In this document: piece after piece, positions 24,827 through 32,913 of the stretch
Layout: every line of letters begins with the position of its first letter
How positions within the stretch are numbered: position 1 is the stretch's first letter
Origin: a virus
Strand: one strand, 5' to 3'
IMG/VR virus record: IMGVR_UViG_3300037140_000174
Coordinates: 29,070 to 93,069 of that record
Length of the DNA: 64,000 nt
Made by a program: the position numbers and the translations under genes
The notes under the pieces: model-generated
Seen by the model: only the letters and a program-made list of their open reading frames with translations
What the model was told of the DNA's origin: nothing
Database searches by the model: none

Positions 24827-25118
24827 TGGCTTTGACTTTTTCTACATCATCCCCAGTTTTGAGTGGCTTGCCGTCAATCAGCATTTGAGATACTTTATTT
24901 ATCGCGTAGTAGACAGACGAGTGGTCACGCTTCCCAAACCTCATGCTGATATCCCGCAATGATCGGAAGGTTAGCTTACACATGCAGTACATGGCGATGT
25001 GCCGCCAATAAGTGACGCTGAGTGTCTGTACGTCTGGAGCCACCAACACATCTATCGGAATTTCAGCGATTTCCGATACTGCATTTAACACGTCATCAAT
25101 TGTGACGGTTTTGATCAT
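24813..25118 (-). CDS. Stand-alone DnaA domain IV protein
   Basis: 101 residues from the ATG in an ATGA overlap with the sliding clamp gene. The sequence matches only the DnaA DNA-binding domain: VLNAVSEIAEI, WRHIAMYCMCKLTFRSLRDI, then FGKRDHSSVYYAINKV, the DnaA box-binding signature (usually GGRDHSTVLHA). The AAA domain is absent. It may mark the phage origin or repress initiation by occupying DnaA boxes. It lies between clamp and polymerase genes. Confidence 0.88.
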   Translation of the reverse strand: MIKTVTIDDVLNAVSEIAEIPIDVLVAPDVQTLSVTYWRHIAMYCMCKLTFRSLRDISMRFGKRDHSSVYYAINKVSQMLIDGKPLKTGDDVEKVKARIGG

Positions 25119-26140
25119 CCCATATTGCTTATCAGTTGAAAGAAGTTGCTCCCCGATGTGCATACACAACACTCCTCCGTAATTGCTATCTTTTCAGAAA
25201 TACTCAGTGAGCGTTGCAGGAGCTGAGCACTCACACCAGCTTCCACATCAGGGTGCTTGAAAGGTAACACGTCCCTGACAATGCCCATCGAGGCATCAGT
25301 GACTACTGTTACCTTTCCACCCTTCACAGTCAGGATGGTTTTTGCAGATTCAGGGTCAGCTACAATGCGTGCTCGTGAAAGCGCATTGTCTAATAGCTTC
25401 GGCACGTCTACCATTTGTGGAGTTGTACTTATCTTTTTCTTTATCTGACCGGCAAAATCAAGAGGACGATCATTTTGAATTATCCTACCATAAACGGTTA
25501 CCTCACCAATTGAGGCAATTGCCCAATCCTTGCTCAGTGAAAGTGTGGCATCCTCAACTTCTGGGATTTTAAGCACAGTTTCACAAAAAGAAGTTGGAAT
25601 CATGTAATCAGGGAGTTTTGGGTTTCCCTTTATTGTAGTGATATATCGCGTCAATGTATCCCCATCACAGGAATACATAGTTATGGCTTTATCTTTCTGA
25701 GTAATTGAAACCCCTTTCAGGGCAGGCATAGCCTCACTCTTAGCCACAGTCATTAAGCAACGATCAAGGCCATTTAGGAAGTCACTGTCAATTTTGACCG
25801 TAATATCCGGTGCTTCTTCAGGCTCAGTAAATAGAAATTCATCGTCAGGATGAAACGGAAGCTTGAAAGTACTCTTACCAGCCTTGATGACTAGATCATG
25901 CCCTTCAAAATCAATCTCAACTTCCTCAGAATAGCTATTCTTGAGTAGCCCAAGCAGTGTCTTGCCATCAACCCCGAATGATTGCTCAGTTTCACACTTG
26001 GTTACAATCCCAAGCACGTCATTGTAGGCTGCTACTTCACTGCCATTGAATGTGAAGCATTTGAAGATTGGGACTAGGTCACCATCAGCTAATGCACGGC
26101 CAACTAGCTCCAAAGTATCAACCAGTTCTTTTCTATTCAT
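25115..26140 (-). CDS. dnaN-like: DNA polymerase sliding clamp (DnaN-like)
   Basis: 341 residues, about the length of bacterial beta clamps. Three-domain layout with DnaN-like segments: LVPIFKCFTFNGSEVAAY, SKSTFKLPFHPDDEFL, VTVYGRIIQNDRPLDF and the end region. It encircles DNA and tethers the polymerase. The N-terminus overlaps the homing endonuclease stop by ATGA and the C-terminus overlaps the DnaA-like gene by ATGA, so the three are coupled. A bacterial-type clamp with an RFC-type loader and family A polymerase is a mixed replisome. Confidence 0.85.
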   Translation of the reverse strand: MNRKELVDTLELVGRALADGDLVPIFKCFTFNGSEVAAYNDVLGIVTKCETEQSFGVDGKTLLGLLKNSYSEEVEIDFEGHDLVIKAGKSTFKLPFHPDDEFLFTEPEEAPDITVKIDSDFLNGLDRCLMTVAKSEAMPALKGVSITQKDKAITMYSCDGDTLTRYITTIKGNPKLPDYMIPTSFCETVLKIPEVEDATLSLSKDWAIASIGEVTVYGRIIQNDRPLDFAGQIKKKISTTPQMVDVPKLLDNALSRARIVADPESAKTILTVKGGKVTVVTDASMGIVRDVLPFKHPDVEAGVSAQLLQRSLSISEKIAITEECCVCTSGSNFFQLISNMG

Positions 26141-26781
26141 ACTAACCCCTTTGATCTTAAGCGAAGGCTGATAGCTCGAATTGCTTTTTTCGATGTTTCA
26201 AACAAACCGAGATAAAATCTTTCTCCCTTTATTGAAACATCTGCTCTAAATTTATTGTGGTGAGCACGCACATTTACACTCTTAGTTCTTCTCCTATTAT
26301 TGTTTTGAGTATCCCAATCTGCCCAGCAACAATTCCATTTAGCGTAAGGCCCGTCATTATCAATTCTCTCAATAGTTAATCCCTCAGGGGCTTCTCCCAT
26401 ATCAGATAAGAAGTTTTCAAAAACAAGCCATCTAGTACACACCACAATCCCTCTGCCACCATATCGATTATAGGACTTAGCTTTTTTATTTGTGCAGCGT
26501 TGCACCATTGCGTTCCAGACTTGGTTTGTTTTAGATTTTGAAAAATGAGTGGTGTGCCCATGTTTGAAATTTCGTTCACGCCGGTAACACCCACAGCTCC
26601 TTGTGCTCCCGTACCTCAGTTCACCTGACCTAACCAAACAAACGGTTCCACAATCACACTTACACTTCCACCTAAATTGTCCCTTCTTGTTCCCCTTAGC
26701 CCCAATTTCTACTGTATCCCTTGATAATACAATCAACTTTCCAAAACGCTCACCAGTCAAATCTATCAGTTTCTTATTCAT
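26137..26781 (-). CDS. HNH/AP2-type homing endonuclease
   Basis: 214 residues. The N-terminal zinc motif is GERFGKLIVL, WKCKCDCG and TRSCGC. The HNH-type core follows: WNAMVQRCTNKKAKSYNRYG, GRGIVVC-RW, FLSDMGEAPEGLTIERIDND and NCCWADWDTQNNNRR. A C-terminal AP2-like strand set (FRADVSIKGERFYLGLFET) binds DNA. The gene slots exactly between methyltransferase and clamp genes, overlapping eight bases upstream and four downstream. Confidence 0.88.
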   Translation of the reverse strand: MNKKLIDLTGERFGKLIVLSRDTVEIGAKGNKKGQFRWKCKCDCGTVCLVRSGELRYGSTRSCGCYRRERNFKHGHTTHFSKSKTNQVWNAMVQRCTNKKAKSYNRYGGRGIVVCTRWLVFENFLSDMGEAPEGLTIERIDNDGPYAKWNCCWADWDTQNNNRRRTKSVNVRAHHNKFRADVSIKGERFYLGLFETSKKAIRAISLRLRSKGLV

Positions 26782-27670
26782 TTAATGGTTGCCTGAAAAC
26801 CAATAGGAATTCGTGGGAAGGTACGAGTTTGGTTCCTTTCCAGGCGTTACTAGCACGAGTCGCCGCAGACGCAAAATTCTTACTCAACACCACTTGTTGC
26901 CAGTAAATGAAACCAGCTTCTCGAAAGTTATCTATGGTATGGCCAGGAAAATCAATTAACTCACCTGTTTTTTTATTGCGGAATGGCCCTACGACAATAC
27001 ATACGAAAGCACCCGGCTTCATTAACTTAGCATGAGCTAGAGCACTCAGGAACATGGCCCCATTGAATTCGTCATAGGACGACATGTTGCTTAAGTCATC
27101 AGATTGATCACTGTACTTCTCAAGATCATGGTAGGGCGGGCATGTTAGGGCGAAATCAAACTTGGGTAGTTCAGGATCCAGGAAACGCCCATCACCAAGA
27201 ATATAACTAGCACCAGTGAGGCCAAGAGAATTGAGAACTGCCACGTTTTCATCTATTTGCTCTTGCCTGATGTCAAAGCCGGTGTATTTGTATCCCATGA
27301 TACTAGATACGAGTCCTCTTGGGGGACCCCCCGCAAATGCATCCAAGACGGTGGACCCAGTCGGACCCCCATAACGCAGTAGTATCCATTCGACCAATGG
27401 AGCAGGAAAGACTGATACTGTGCCAGTGTAGACGGAGTCATGATCCTTCCTCATAGTTTCAGCGCGGGAACCGTCATGCCCGGTTTCCCCGGTCAGCCTG
27501 CGCCAATCACGCACGCTGCGGCGGATCAATTCATCAACCCGCCAAACAGTTGTAGTAGTCTGGAACCACAGCTTTCCAGGCCCAGGTCGGACATAACCCT
27601 GCTGAGCACTTAAAAGAAGGGGGCGCTCTGTGTATAAAGTGCGCCCCCCTGAAGTTCGTTTAATTAGCAT
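26774..27670 (-). CDS. DNA methyltransferase (beta-class N6A/N4C type)
   Basis: 298 residues. VFPAPLVEWIL, VLDAFAGGPPRG (motif I, 108-119) and TCPPY (motif IV, 176-180) are present. The order X, then I, then IV with CPPY fits single-polypeptide amino-methyltransferases with circular arrangement. It probably protects phage DNA from restriction. No nuclease partner gene is nearby. A role at GANTC or other cell-cycle sites cannot be read from sequence. Confidence 0.8.
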   Translation of the reverse strand: MLIKRTSGGRTLYTERPLLLSAQQGYVRPGPGKLWFQTTTTVWRVDELIRRSVRDWRRLTGETGHDGSRAETMRKDHDSVYTGTVSVFPAPLVEWILLRYGGPTGSTVLDAFAGGPPRGLVSSIMGYKYTGFDIRQEQIDENVAVLNSLGLTGASYILGDGRFLDPELPKFDFALTCPPYHDLEKYSDQSDDLSNMSSYDEFNGAMFLSALAHAKLMKPGAFVCIVVGPFRNKKTGELIDFPGHTIDNFREAGFIYWQQVVLSKNFASAATRASNAWKGTKLVPSHEFLLVFRQPLNE

Positions 27671-27890
27671 TTTCTCTTGTTTCGCCAGCCATCATCATGC
27701 TTGAAATCTTCTCCAGCATTCCCTGAAGATTCTTCAGGACCTGAAAAGGTAGATGAATTGCTGAGTGGTACGTGGCAGTTTCGTCATTCCCATCAAGAGA
27801 AGTTCCAAATGAAATTGTCACTGAGTTATCCCGATATGACGTGACAGACATATGGTTGACAAAGATGGCAGGCACTTCGTTCTGCTTCAT
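27660..27890 (-). CDS. Small protein, DUF3467-like
   Basis: 76 residues: PAIFVNHMSVTSYRDNSVTI, ATYHSAIHLPFQVLKNLQGM. The pattern of an N-terminal FVN strand, hydrophobic beta strands and a Leu-rich amphipathic helix resembles DUF3467 proteins as I remember them. It is co-transcribed with the methyltransferase (11-base overlap). Function unknown. Confidence 0.55.
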   Translation of the reverse strand: MKQNEVPAIFVNHMSVTSYRDNSVTISFGTSLDGNDETATYHSAIHLPFQVLKNLQGMLEKISSMMMAGETRENAN

Positions 27891-27891
27891 T

Positions 27892-28650
27892 TCACTTCCC
27901 TTTCCTGGAAGGCTTCACAACATCGTCCTTATGAGTGAGCCTGAAAACGCCACCAGGAAGCTTTTCAAGCTTGTGGCCCTCACTGGTGAGCTTCGTCAGA
28001 ACATTGTAGAACTTACCTCCAGTAGCCTCCTTGATGTCCTTTGATGTCGCCCCCTTTTCATAGAGTTCTACCGCCTTAGCGGTTTTTGTCCCAATGATAA
28101 TGCCGAATTTATCCTTCGCTCCGGTGATATTAGCGTAACTGGAGGGCTCACGCTTTTTCTTTGGCTGTTTTGCAGCAGGTTTGGCCACCTTGCCACCTCC
28201 CGCAGGCTTCTTGCTCTTTGCTTTTTTGGCGGCTTGAGCTTCAGCTTCTTCATTTTCGGATTCGGCTTCAGCTTCCTCAGAAGCTGAGAGCTCTTCATCA
28301 GACTCAGCGGCTTCCTCAGGTTCATCAGCCGGCTCATCATCAGCTTCTTCAGTGTCATCAGCTTCTTCAACTTCAGCCTCATCTTCAGGCTCATCCTCAG
28401 CCTCTTCAGCGACCTCAGCCTCAAGATCAGGGAACTCCTCAATCTCATTCTTTTTGTTTCTGGCTTCAGTAGCTGCATTAAACCAATCAGCAGCTTCCTG
28501 GGATATGGTATCAAACAGGTCATCGTCCTTGCTGCACGCAATGTCAAAACCACGGATCAATGCCACCAAGTAATCCTGGCGACTGTCAAAATCTTCCTCC
28601 TTTTTACGCATCTTCCATGCTTTACGCAGTTCTTGCTCAATTTCAGACAT
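27892..28650 (-). CDS. Acidic-linker protein with C-terminal winged-helix-like domain
   Basis: 252 residues from ATG at 28650, with GGAG eight bases upstream. Residues 1-65 are a helical domain (DSRQDYLVALIRGFDIA). Residues about 70-140 are nearly all Glu/Asp/Ala/Ser, followed by a Lys/Ala/Pro-rich stretch. Residues about 175-240 form a compact domain: KTAKAVELYEKGATSKDIKE, FYNVLTKLTSEGHKLEKL, GGVFRL. The last domain is homologous to the C-terminus of the 41.3-kb protein. DNA or nucleoprotein binding inferred. Confidence 0.65.
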   Translation of the reverse strand: MSEIEQELRKAWKMRKKEEDFDSRQDYLVALIRGFDIACSKDDDLFDTISQEAADWFNAATEARNKKNEIEEFPDLEAEVAEEAEDEPEDEAEVEEADDTEEADDEPADEPEEAAESDEELSASEEAEAESENEEAEAQAAKKAKSKKPAGGGKVAKPAAKQPKKKREPSSYANITGAKDKFGIIIGTKTAKAVELYEKGATSKDIKEATGGKFYNVLTKLTSEGHKLEKLPGGVFRLTHKDDVVKPSRKGK

Positions 28651-29225
28651 CACGCTTGCTCCTGAAGAAGGGACTTGAGCGTCCCAGTGAAGTCATAGTT
28701 ACGGAGTTCATTTAGGCGGGCTGTGTCAAAGCCAAGGATACGCCTTAACCGCATATTGAGGTTTTGGCGCTTTCTTTTGACTTTGGGCTTACCCCTTAGA
28801 GCTTCTGGGTTATTCTCAATAATGTCAAGAGCCATTTGTAGCTCTTCCGGAGCCTCAGCCAACAAGGCTGAGACGTAACCATTGTTCGTCACTTCCCCTA
28901 TACGTCCGGTAGCCAGTTCTGGTGCATCCACCGATGTTTCTTCGTGGACTACACGCTTACGTTTAACGTAGCGTGCGTTATCGTGCATATTGTTGGTCAT
29001 GGCCATTTTGAAGAGGCCCATGAAAATCTGGGGTTCTGTAATTGAGGGGTAGGATTCAACTATCTTCAGGTAAATCAAATAGGCGTCTTGGAGCAGGTCT
29101 TCGAAGTCATTTATCGGATCACAGCGCCATTTATTTCTGCTTATGAAATTACAGGACCATGCTCGTATTGGGCCTTCCCACTTTGGCGTCCAGTTAAGCT
29201 TCGAGCGTAAACGCTTCTGCTGCAT
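28650..29225 (-). CDS. Sigma factor-like protein (region 2)
   Basis: 191 residues from ATG at 29225, eight bases after GGAGG. FEDLLQDAYLIYLKIVESYP, IFMGLFKMAMTNNMHDNARY and VKRKRVVHEE match sigma region 2 of small phage or ECF-type sigma factors (DLxQExxLxxL...FxxxlxxiaxNxxxDxxR). A clear region 4 is lacking, though LRRILGFDTARLNEL could be a degenerate helix-turn-helix. It probably directs host RNA polymerase to phage late promoters, like T4 gp55. Confidence 0.7.
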   Translation of the reverse strand: MQQKRLRSKLNWTPKWEGPIRAWSCNFISRNKWRCDPINDFEDLLQDAYLIYLKIVESYPSITEPQIFMGLFKMAMTNNMHDNARYVKRKRVVHEETSVDAPELATGRIGEVTNNGYVSALLAEAPEELQMALDIIENNPEALRGKPKVKRKRQNLNMRLRRILGFDTARLNELRNYDFTGTLKSLLQEQA

Positions 29226-29308
29226 CGGCCAAGCCTCCAATTAGTGAAGGTGCCGACGCTAGCGAATTAACAAATTGGCCGTCAACTTAAATCTACACGA
29301 GATCCCAC

Positions 29309-30283
29309 TCATTTGTATTTATCAACGAGCTTTAGAACTTGTTGTTCAGACAATTCTCCAGGATCTTTTATCCCTTCTGGCAATGCGCCGATAATTACGT
29401 TTTTTGAGTGTAGCCAATCAGCCGCATAGAAAGCAGGTTCAACTGCATCTTGATCAAAGAGAACCACAACCTTTTTGAATCTACGCCTAAGCGCACTTAG
29501 AATGCAAATCTGGTCAATACTCATTGTGACACCAAAGACACAAGTGGCCCTAGCCCCATATTGCTTCCCGTAATAGTCCAGTTTCAGGGCATCAAAGGGG
29601 CCTTCTACTATAAAGAGTGTATCGTCCCCTTTTTGAAGCTTTTCCTCAAAGCAAACAGTGTGCTTCACTGCTTCAGACGAACTGAGGTATCTGGGTGCAT
29701 TGACTGGGTTGCTGATTGCGCGTCCTGTCCACCCTACCAAGTCACTGTTAGAATCATAGAATGGGATAACCACCCTATCCTTCCAACGTCCGCTTAAAGC
29801 ACACTGCAATTCATATTCTTCAACCAAGCATGAAATGCTGGTGAATCCCCTCCTCTTGAGATAGTTCCAGAACTTCTTGGTTGGCCCATCCTTTTTTACA
29901 GTTCTGAACTCTTCAGGCAACTCAAGGGGGTGGGCTGAGGGAGCCCATTTGTCGGGCTTAGGGGGCTCACTGGTGGCGGTTAAACTGGCCAAGGCCTCGT
30001 CAAGGTTGGACGGATCGGGGCGACTGTACTGCCCCGCTACCAGTTTAGCCTGCCCAAACGAGCATCCAAGCAGGCCCTGGATAAGTTTTTGGGGGCTTTT
30101 ACCCCTATGAGCACCATTCCTGAGGCAACCCCAATTCTCAGTGGTAAGGCTGATCCCAAGATGTTCAGATGGATCGTCGTCACCACAGAACGGGCAGTGA
30201 ATCGACACTTCACCACGCTTGGTGTTGCCACTTTTTGTAACATACCCAATGTGGTTATCATCTAGAAATTCTATCCAGTTCAT
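29309..30283 (-). CDS. dnaG-like: DNA primase (zinc-finger and TOPRIM)
   Basis: 324 residues. The zinc motif is C30-PFC33 with H41, C53 and H59. TOPRIM: IVEGPFDALK with EGPFDA at 227-232 and LFDQDA at 275-280. The central RNA-polymerase basic region is KDRVVIPFYDSNSDLVGWTGRA and PRYLSS. It makes primers for lagging-strand synthesis with the DnaB-like helicase encoded upstream. The start overlaps the XRE-like gene by ATGA. Confidence 0.92.
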   Translation of the reverse strand: MNWIEFLDDNHIGYVTKSGNTKRGEVSIHCPFCGDDDPSEHLGISLTTENWGCLRNGAHRGKSPQKLIQGLLGCSFGQAKLVAGQYSRPDPSNLDEALASLTATSEPPKPDKWAPSAHPLELPEEFRTVKKDGPTKKFWNYLKRRGFTSISCLVEEYELQCALSGRWKDRVVIPFYDSNSDLVGWTGRAISNPVNAPRYLSSSEAVKHTVCFEEKLQKGDDTLFIVEGPFDALKLDYYGKQYGARATCVFGVTMSIDQICILSALRRRFKKVVVLFDQDAVEPAFYAADWLHSKNVIIGALPEGIKDPGELSEQQVLKLVDKYK

Positions 30284-30504
30284 TTGGATTTTTTGGGCGT
30301 ATTTACATAGAAACTAATTGGATCCAGGCAGGCCCAATGACAAAGGGCTAAAAAGAAACGCACTGTAATTGGCCTCCCTGCTTCTGCTCTCCCCCAGGTT
30401 CGCCTATCAACGTGAAACTCTTTACTAATTTCACGGATACTATAGGCCAGGGCTTCACGTTTTTCCTTCACCATTTTGCTGAACCGTTTCCAATCCACTT
30501 TCAT
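30280..30504 (-). CDS. Small helix-turn-helix protein (XRE-like)
   Basis: 74 residues. FSKMVKEKREALAYSIREIS followed by KEFHVDRRTWGRAEAGRPIT is a helix-turn-helix of lambda-repressor type: RxxxxxSxxxxAxxxxV-xxxTxxRxExGxxxT. No dimerisation domain. Overlaps dCTP deaminase by 50 bases and primase by four. Possibly a repressor of replication genes. Confidence 0.65.
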   Translation of the reverse strand: MKVDWKRFSKMVKEKREALAYSIREISKEFHVDRRTWGRAEAGRPITVRFFLALCHWACLDPISFYVNTPKKSK

Positions 30505-30958
30505 GACTTATCTCCTCTATGGCTCTGACAGCTCCTGCTCTCTGATTGTTATATTTTCCCCGATAAGGTTGTTCAGTTGGCTCATCCAATAATTGAAATA
30601 CAATTTGCGCTATTGGCATCCCACTAATGAGCCTTAAGTGATCCCGACTATTGTTTGTGATCTCAAGTGTGAGGTATCCACACCATCCTGGCTCTATAAT
30701 CGTATTTTGTACGAACAACCCCTTTCTAGCCCACGATGATTTATCAGCCACTTGAGCCAACAAATCATTGTGCATACTGAAACGCTCAATTGAAGAACCT
30801 AAGAAAAACTCGCCAGGGAACAGCAGCATGCTTTCAGCTACCCGGATATCATACCCAGTAGACGACAACCCATAGGTCATGCCATGAGCTACTGTTCGCT
30901 CAACAAACGGCGTGATTAGAGTTCTACGTCTGCGGATAGACTGCGCACTCAAGATCAC
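30455..30958 (-). CDS. dcd: dCTP deaminase
   Basis: 167 residues. SSTGYDIRVAE, ADKSSWARKGL, FVQNTIIEPGWCGYLTLEIT, GMPIAQIVFQLLDEPTEQPY and GKYNNQ match the Dcd/DUT family. The conserved Glu in IEPGW is the deaminase catalytic residue. It converts dCTP to dUTP on the route to dTTP. GTG is the start, within a GTGA overlap with the upstream zinc protein gene. No thymidylate synthase is in the window. Confidence 0.9.
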   Translation of the reverse strand: MILSAQSIRRRRTLITPFVERTVAHGMTYGLSSTGYDIRVAESMLLFPGEFFLGSSIERFSMHNDLLAQVADKSSWARKGLFVQNTIIEPGWCGYLTLEITNNSRDHLRLISGMPIAQIVFQLLDEPTEQPYRGKYNNQRAGAVRAIEEISHESGLETVQQNGEGKT

Positions 30959-31149
30959 AAGGGTAACTCCAATTGAGCTTTACGAAATTCAAAGCAGCCA
31001 CAATATTTACAGCCTACATTTGCCATATTATCGTAGCTATCAAAATGTCGGTAATACGGATGTCCACATACACATTCAGCTTCCTGATCGAAGCTTTTAT
31101 TCCACACTAGTTCTGTTCTGTGCCTTTCAAGATAGGGTTGTTCATTCAT
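30955..31149 (-). CDS. Small zinc-ribbon protein
   Basis: 64 residues. Metal-binding pattern CVCGHPYYRHFDS then GCKYCGCFEF, i.e. CxCxH...H...CxxCxC. Coupled by ATGA to the helicase and by GTGA to dcd. Small phage zinc-ribbon proteins of this type occur beside nucleotide and replication genes; role unknown. Confidence 0.65.
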   Translation of the reverse strand: MNEQPYLERHRTELVWNKSFDQEAECVCGHPYYRHFDSYDNMANVGCKYCGCFEFRKAQLELPL

Positions 31150-32693
31150 AGTCTAACCTTCCCTGCAAGAAGTTGCTTAAGCATGTCAGCACCGGCTTTA
31201 TTCGATTTGTAGAGCGGGTAGTCAGCAGTCCTGCGCATAAGCAGATCATAAATAAGTACGCGCTGGCTTTGACCCGGACGCCATACCCTACGCTCGCTTT
31301 GTTGTCGGTCAATTGGCGAATCGGGTTGCTCAAAATATATCAAGTAGTTGGCGGTTTGTAGATTTAGAGAACTCGAACCAGACTTATCATTAAGAACCAA
31401 AACAGTACAATCAGGGTTATCCTTGAACAACCGTAATTGCCCAATTGGGTCTTTTTGCTTCCCCCAGATTCTAGCGTGGTTGATCTTCAGCTTCTTGAGA
31501 CGGTCACTTATTATCGTATTCGTAAAGACAAAATGGTGGAAAATAATCGCTTTACGCCCGAACGGTAAGGATATAAGTATATCCTCCAACGCTTCCAACT
31601 TAGGGTTATCCTCGAGCCGAATCTGAATTTTGTCATCATCTGTGCCTTTCAAGGTCATGAAGCCAGATGAAAGCTGTCTCAGCTTAAGGTATTCTGACTC
31701 CACTTCACGATATTGTCCGTCTTTGATTGCCTCACGAAGCTTCTTGGTTGAAGCCTCGGCATACACATTGGAAGCGTCTGGGCAGTTGACGTTCTTGATT
31801 ATGTATTCCTTAGGAGGCATGTCGTAGAATTCATCAATGCCGTAATAAATAGAACAGTTCTTTATCGTCCGTTCCAGCTTTGGCATCAGCTTCTTTTTAA
31901 ATGTGTGTTTGTATCCTCCGAAGTATCCCTGCTTACTGTCAAAAAATAAATCGCGGTAAAAGCCCATTGTCGGGCCTAGCGTCTCACCGAAATCAATTAA
32001 GTAATACTGCGGCCATAGGTCCTGCAAATCCTTGCCAAAGGGCGTCCCCGTAAGCCCCATGACCCAATCACACTGGGCTGAGATAGCCCTGCACATGCGG
32101 TAATAGAGTGAAGTCACTCCTTTACATTTATGGATCTCATCCATCACCAACATGTCGAAATCAGCAAAGTACTTCCTCACTTGCTTCGGGGTTAGCGTCC
32201 ATTTTGTTTTGCCCTTTTTTGAAGTAGCTGTCTCACTGACCATCGCAAGAGCAGACTGATAGCAAATAACGAATAAATCGCCAGGAGCAGACATTGCAGA
32301 CAAATTATCGTTGCCACTACCCAGTAAAGGGACGCATAGAAGATCTGGAGCATGTTTCTTTACCTCTTCAACCCAGGTTTCTACGCTAGTGATGTAGGGC
32401 ACAAATACGATGGCTTTAGGCTTATCACCACGCTGCTTCCTATACTTCAGCAGCATCAAGGTTAGCAGCGTCTTGCCACCCCCCATGTCAATGTGAAAGA
32501 TGAAGCGTTTAAGTTCAAGCAAAATTAGGAAGCAGGCTAGCTGATGGTCCCACGGCTTGATCTGCCCAAAGTCAGGCTTGGGCTTAAGTTCAGACAATGC
32601 TGCCAATAGCTCTTTGCGGGAGCAATCCTTTAACCAATCAAACGAGTCAAGCTTCCTAGCTAGGAACTCATCTATGATTCGTTTGTTAAGCAT
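31146..32693 (-). CDS. SNF2/SF2-type DNA helicase
   Basis: 515 residues. Motifs: KPWDHQLACFLILL (Q-like), DMGGGKT (69-75), DEIHK (185-189), GLTGTP (213-218), a second RecA domain with AIIFHHFVFTN, LNDKSGSSSLNLQTANYLIYF and RRVWRPGQ. The RxxRxGQ end is typical of SNF2 ATPases. Phage homologues remodel forks or displace proteins (compare T4 UvsW and Dda roles). It starts close to the small 75-aa gene. Confidence 0.9.
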   Translation of the reverse strand: MLNKRIIDEFLARKLDSFDWLKDCSRKELLAALSELKPKPDFGQIKPWDHQLACFLILLELKRFIFHIDMGGGKTLLTLMLLKYRKQRGDKPKAIVFVPYITSVETWVEEVKKHAPDLLCVPLLGSGNDNLSAMSAPGDLFVICYQSALAMVSETATSKKGKTKWTLTPKQVRKYFADFDMLVMDEIHKCKGVTSLYYRMCRAISAQCDWVMGLTGTPFGKDLQDLWPQYYLIDFGETLGPTMGFYRDLFFDSKQGYFGGYKHTFKKKLMPKLERTIKNCSIYYGIDEFYDMPPKEYIIKNVNCPDASNVYAEASTKKLREAIKDGQYREVESEYLKLRQLSSGFMTLKGTDDDKIQIRLEDNPKLEALEDILISLPFGRKAIIFHHFVFTNTIISDRLKKLKINHARIWGKQKDPIGQLRLFKDNPDCTVLVLNDKSGSSSLNLQTANYLIYFEQPDSPIDRQQSERRVWRPGQSQRVLIYDLLMRRTADYPLYKSNKAGADMLKQLLAGKVRL

Positions 32694-32913
32694 TGTTTTC
32701 TAGTTCCTCACGCGTCTTTGCCCCCTTCTCATATTTCTCTTTAAGCCGAAGGAAGTAAGCCTGAGCCATATAGACAATTATATCTGGTTCATGTTTTGCA
32801 AAAATCCCGCACGTTATCTCCTCAGTAGATTTTATCGCCCCTTCTGGGGAGTCAAACAGCCCCTCAATTATCTCCTTCATCTCCCGCTGGGAGGTTCTCC
32901 CAATAAACGCCAT
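32686..32913 (-). CDS. Small hypothetical protein
   Basis: 75 residues, helical: MKEIIEGLFDSPEGAIKSTE and VYMAQAYFLRLKEKYEKG. The first 11 codons overlap the end of the DnaB-like gene, so the true start may be the second ATG (32880). It overlaps the SNF2 helicase start by eight bases. Family unrecognised. Confidence 0.55.
   Translation of the reverse strand: MAFIGRTSQREMKEIIEGLFDSPEGAIKSTEEITCGIFAKHEPDIIVYMAQAYFLRLKEKYEKGAKTREELENNA

Noticed and set aside
28068-28573. Alternative ORFs around the acidic linker gene
   Set aside because: Leu/Lys/Arg or Ser/Ala-only sequences caused by the Glu/Ala codon run; no start signals.
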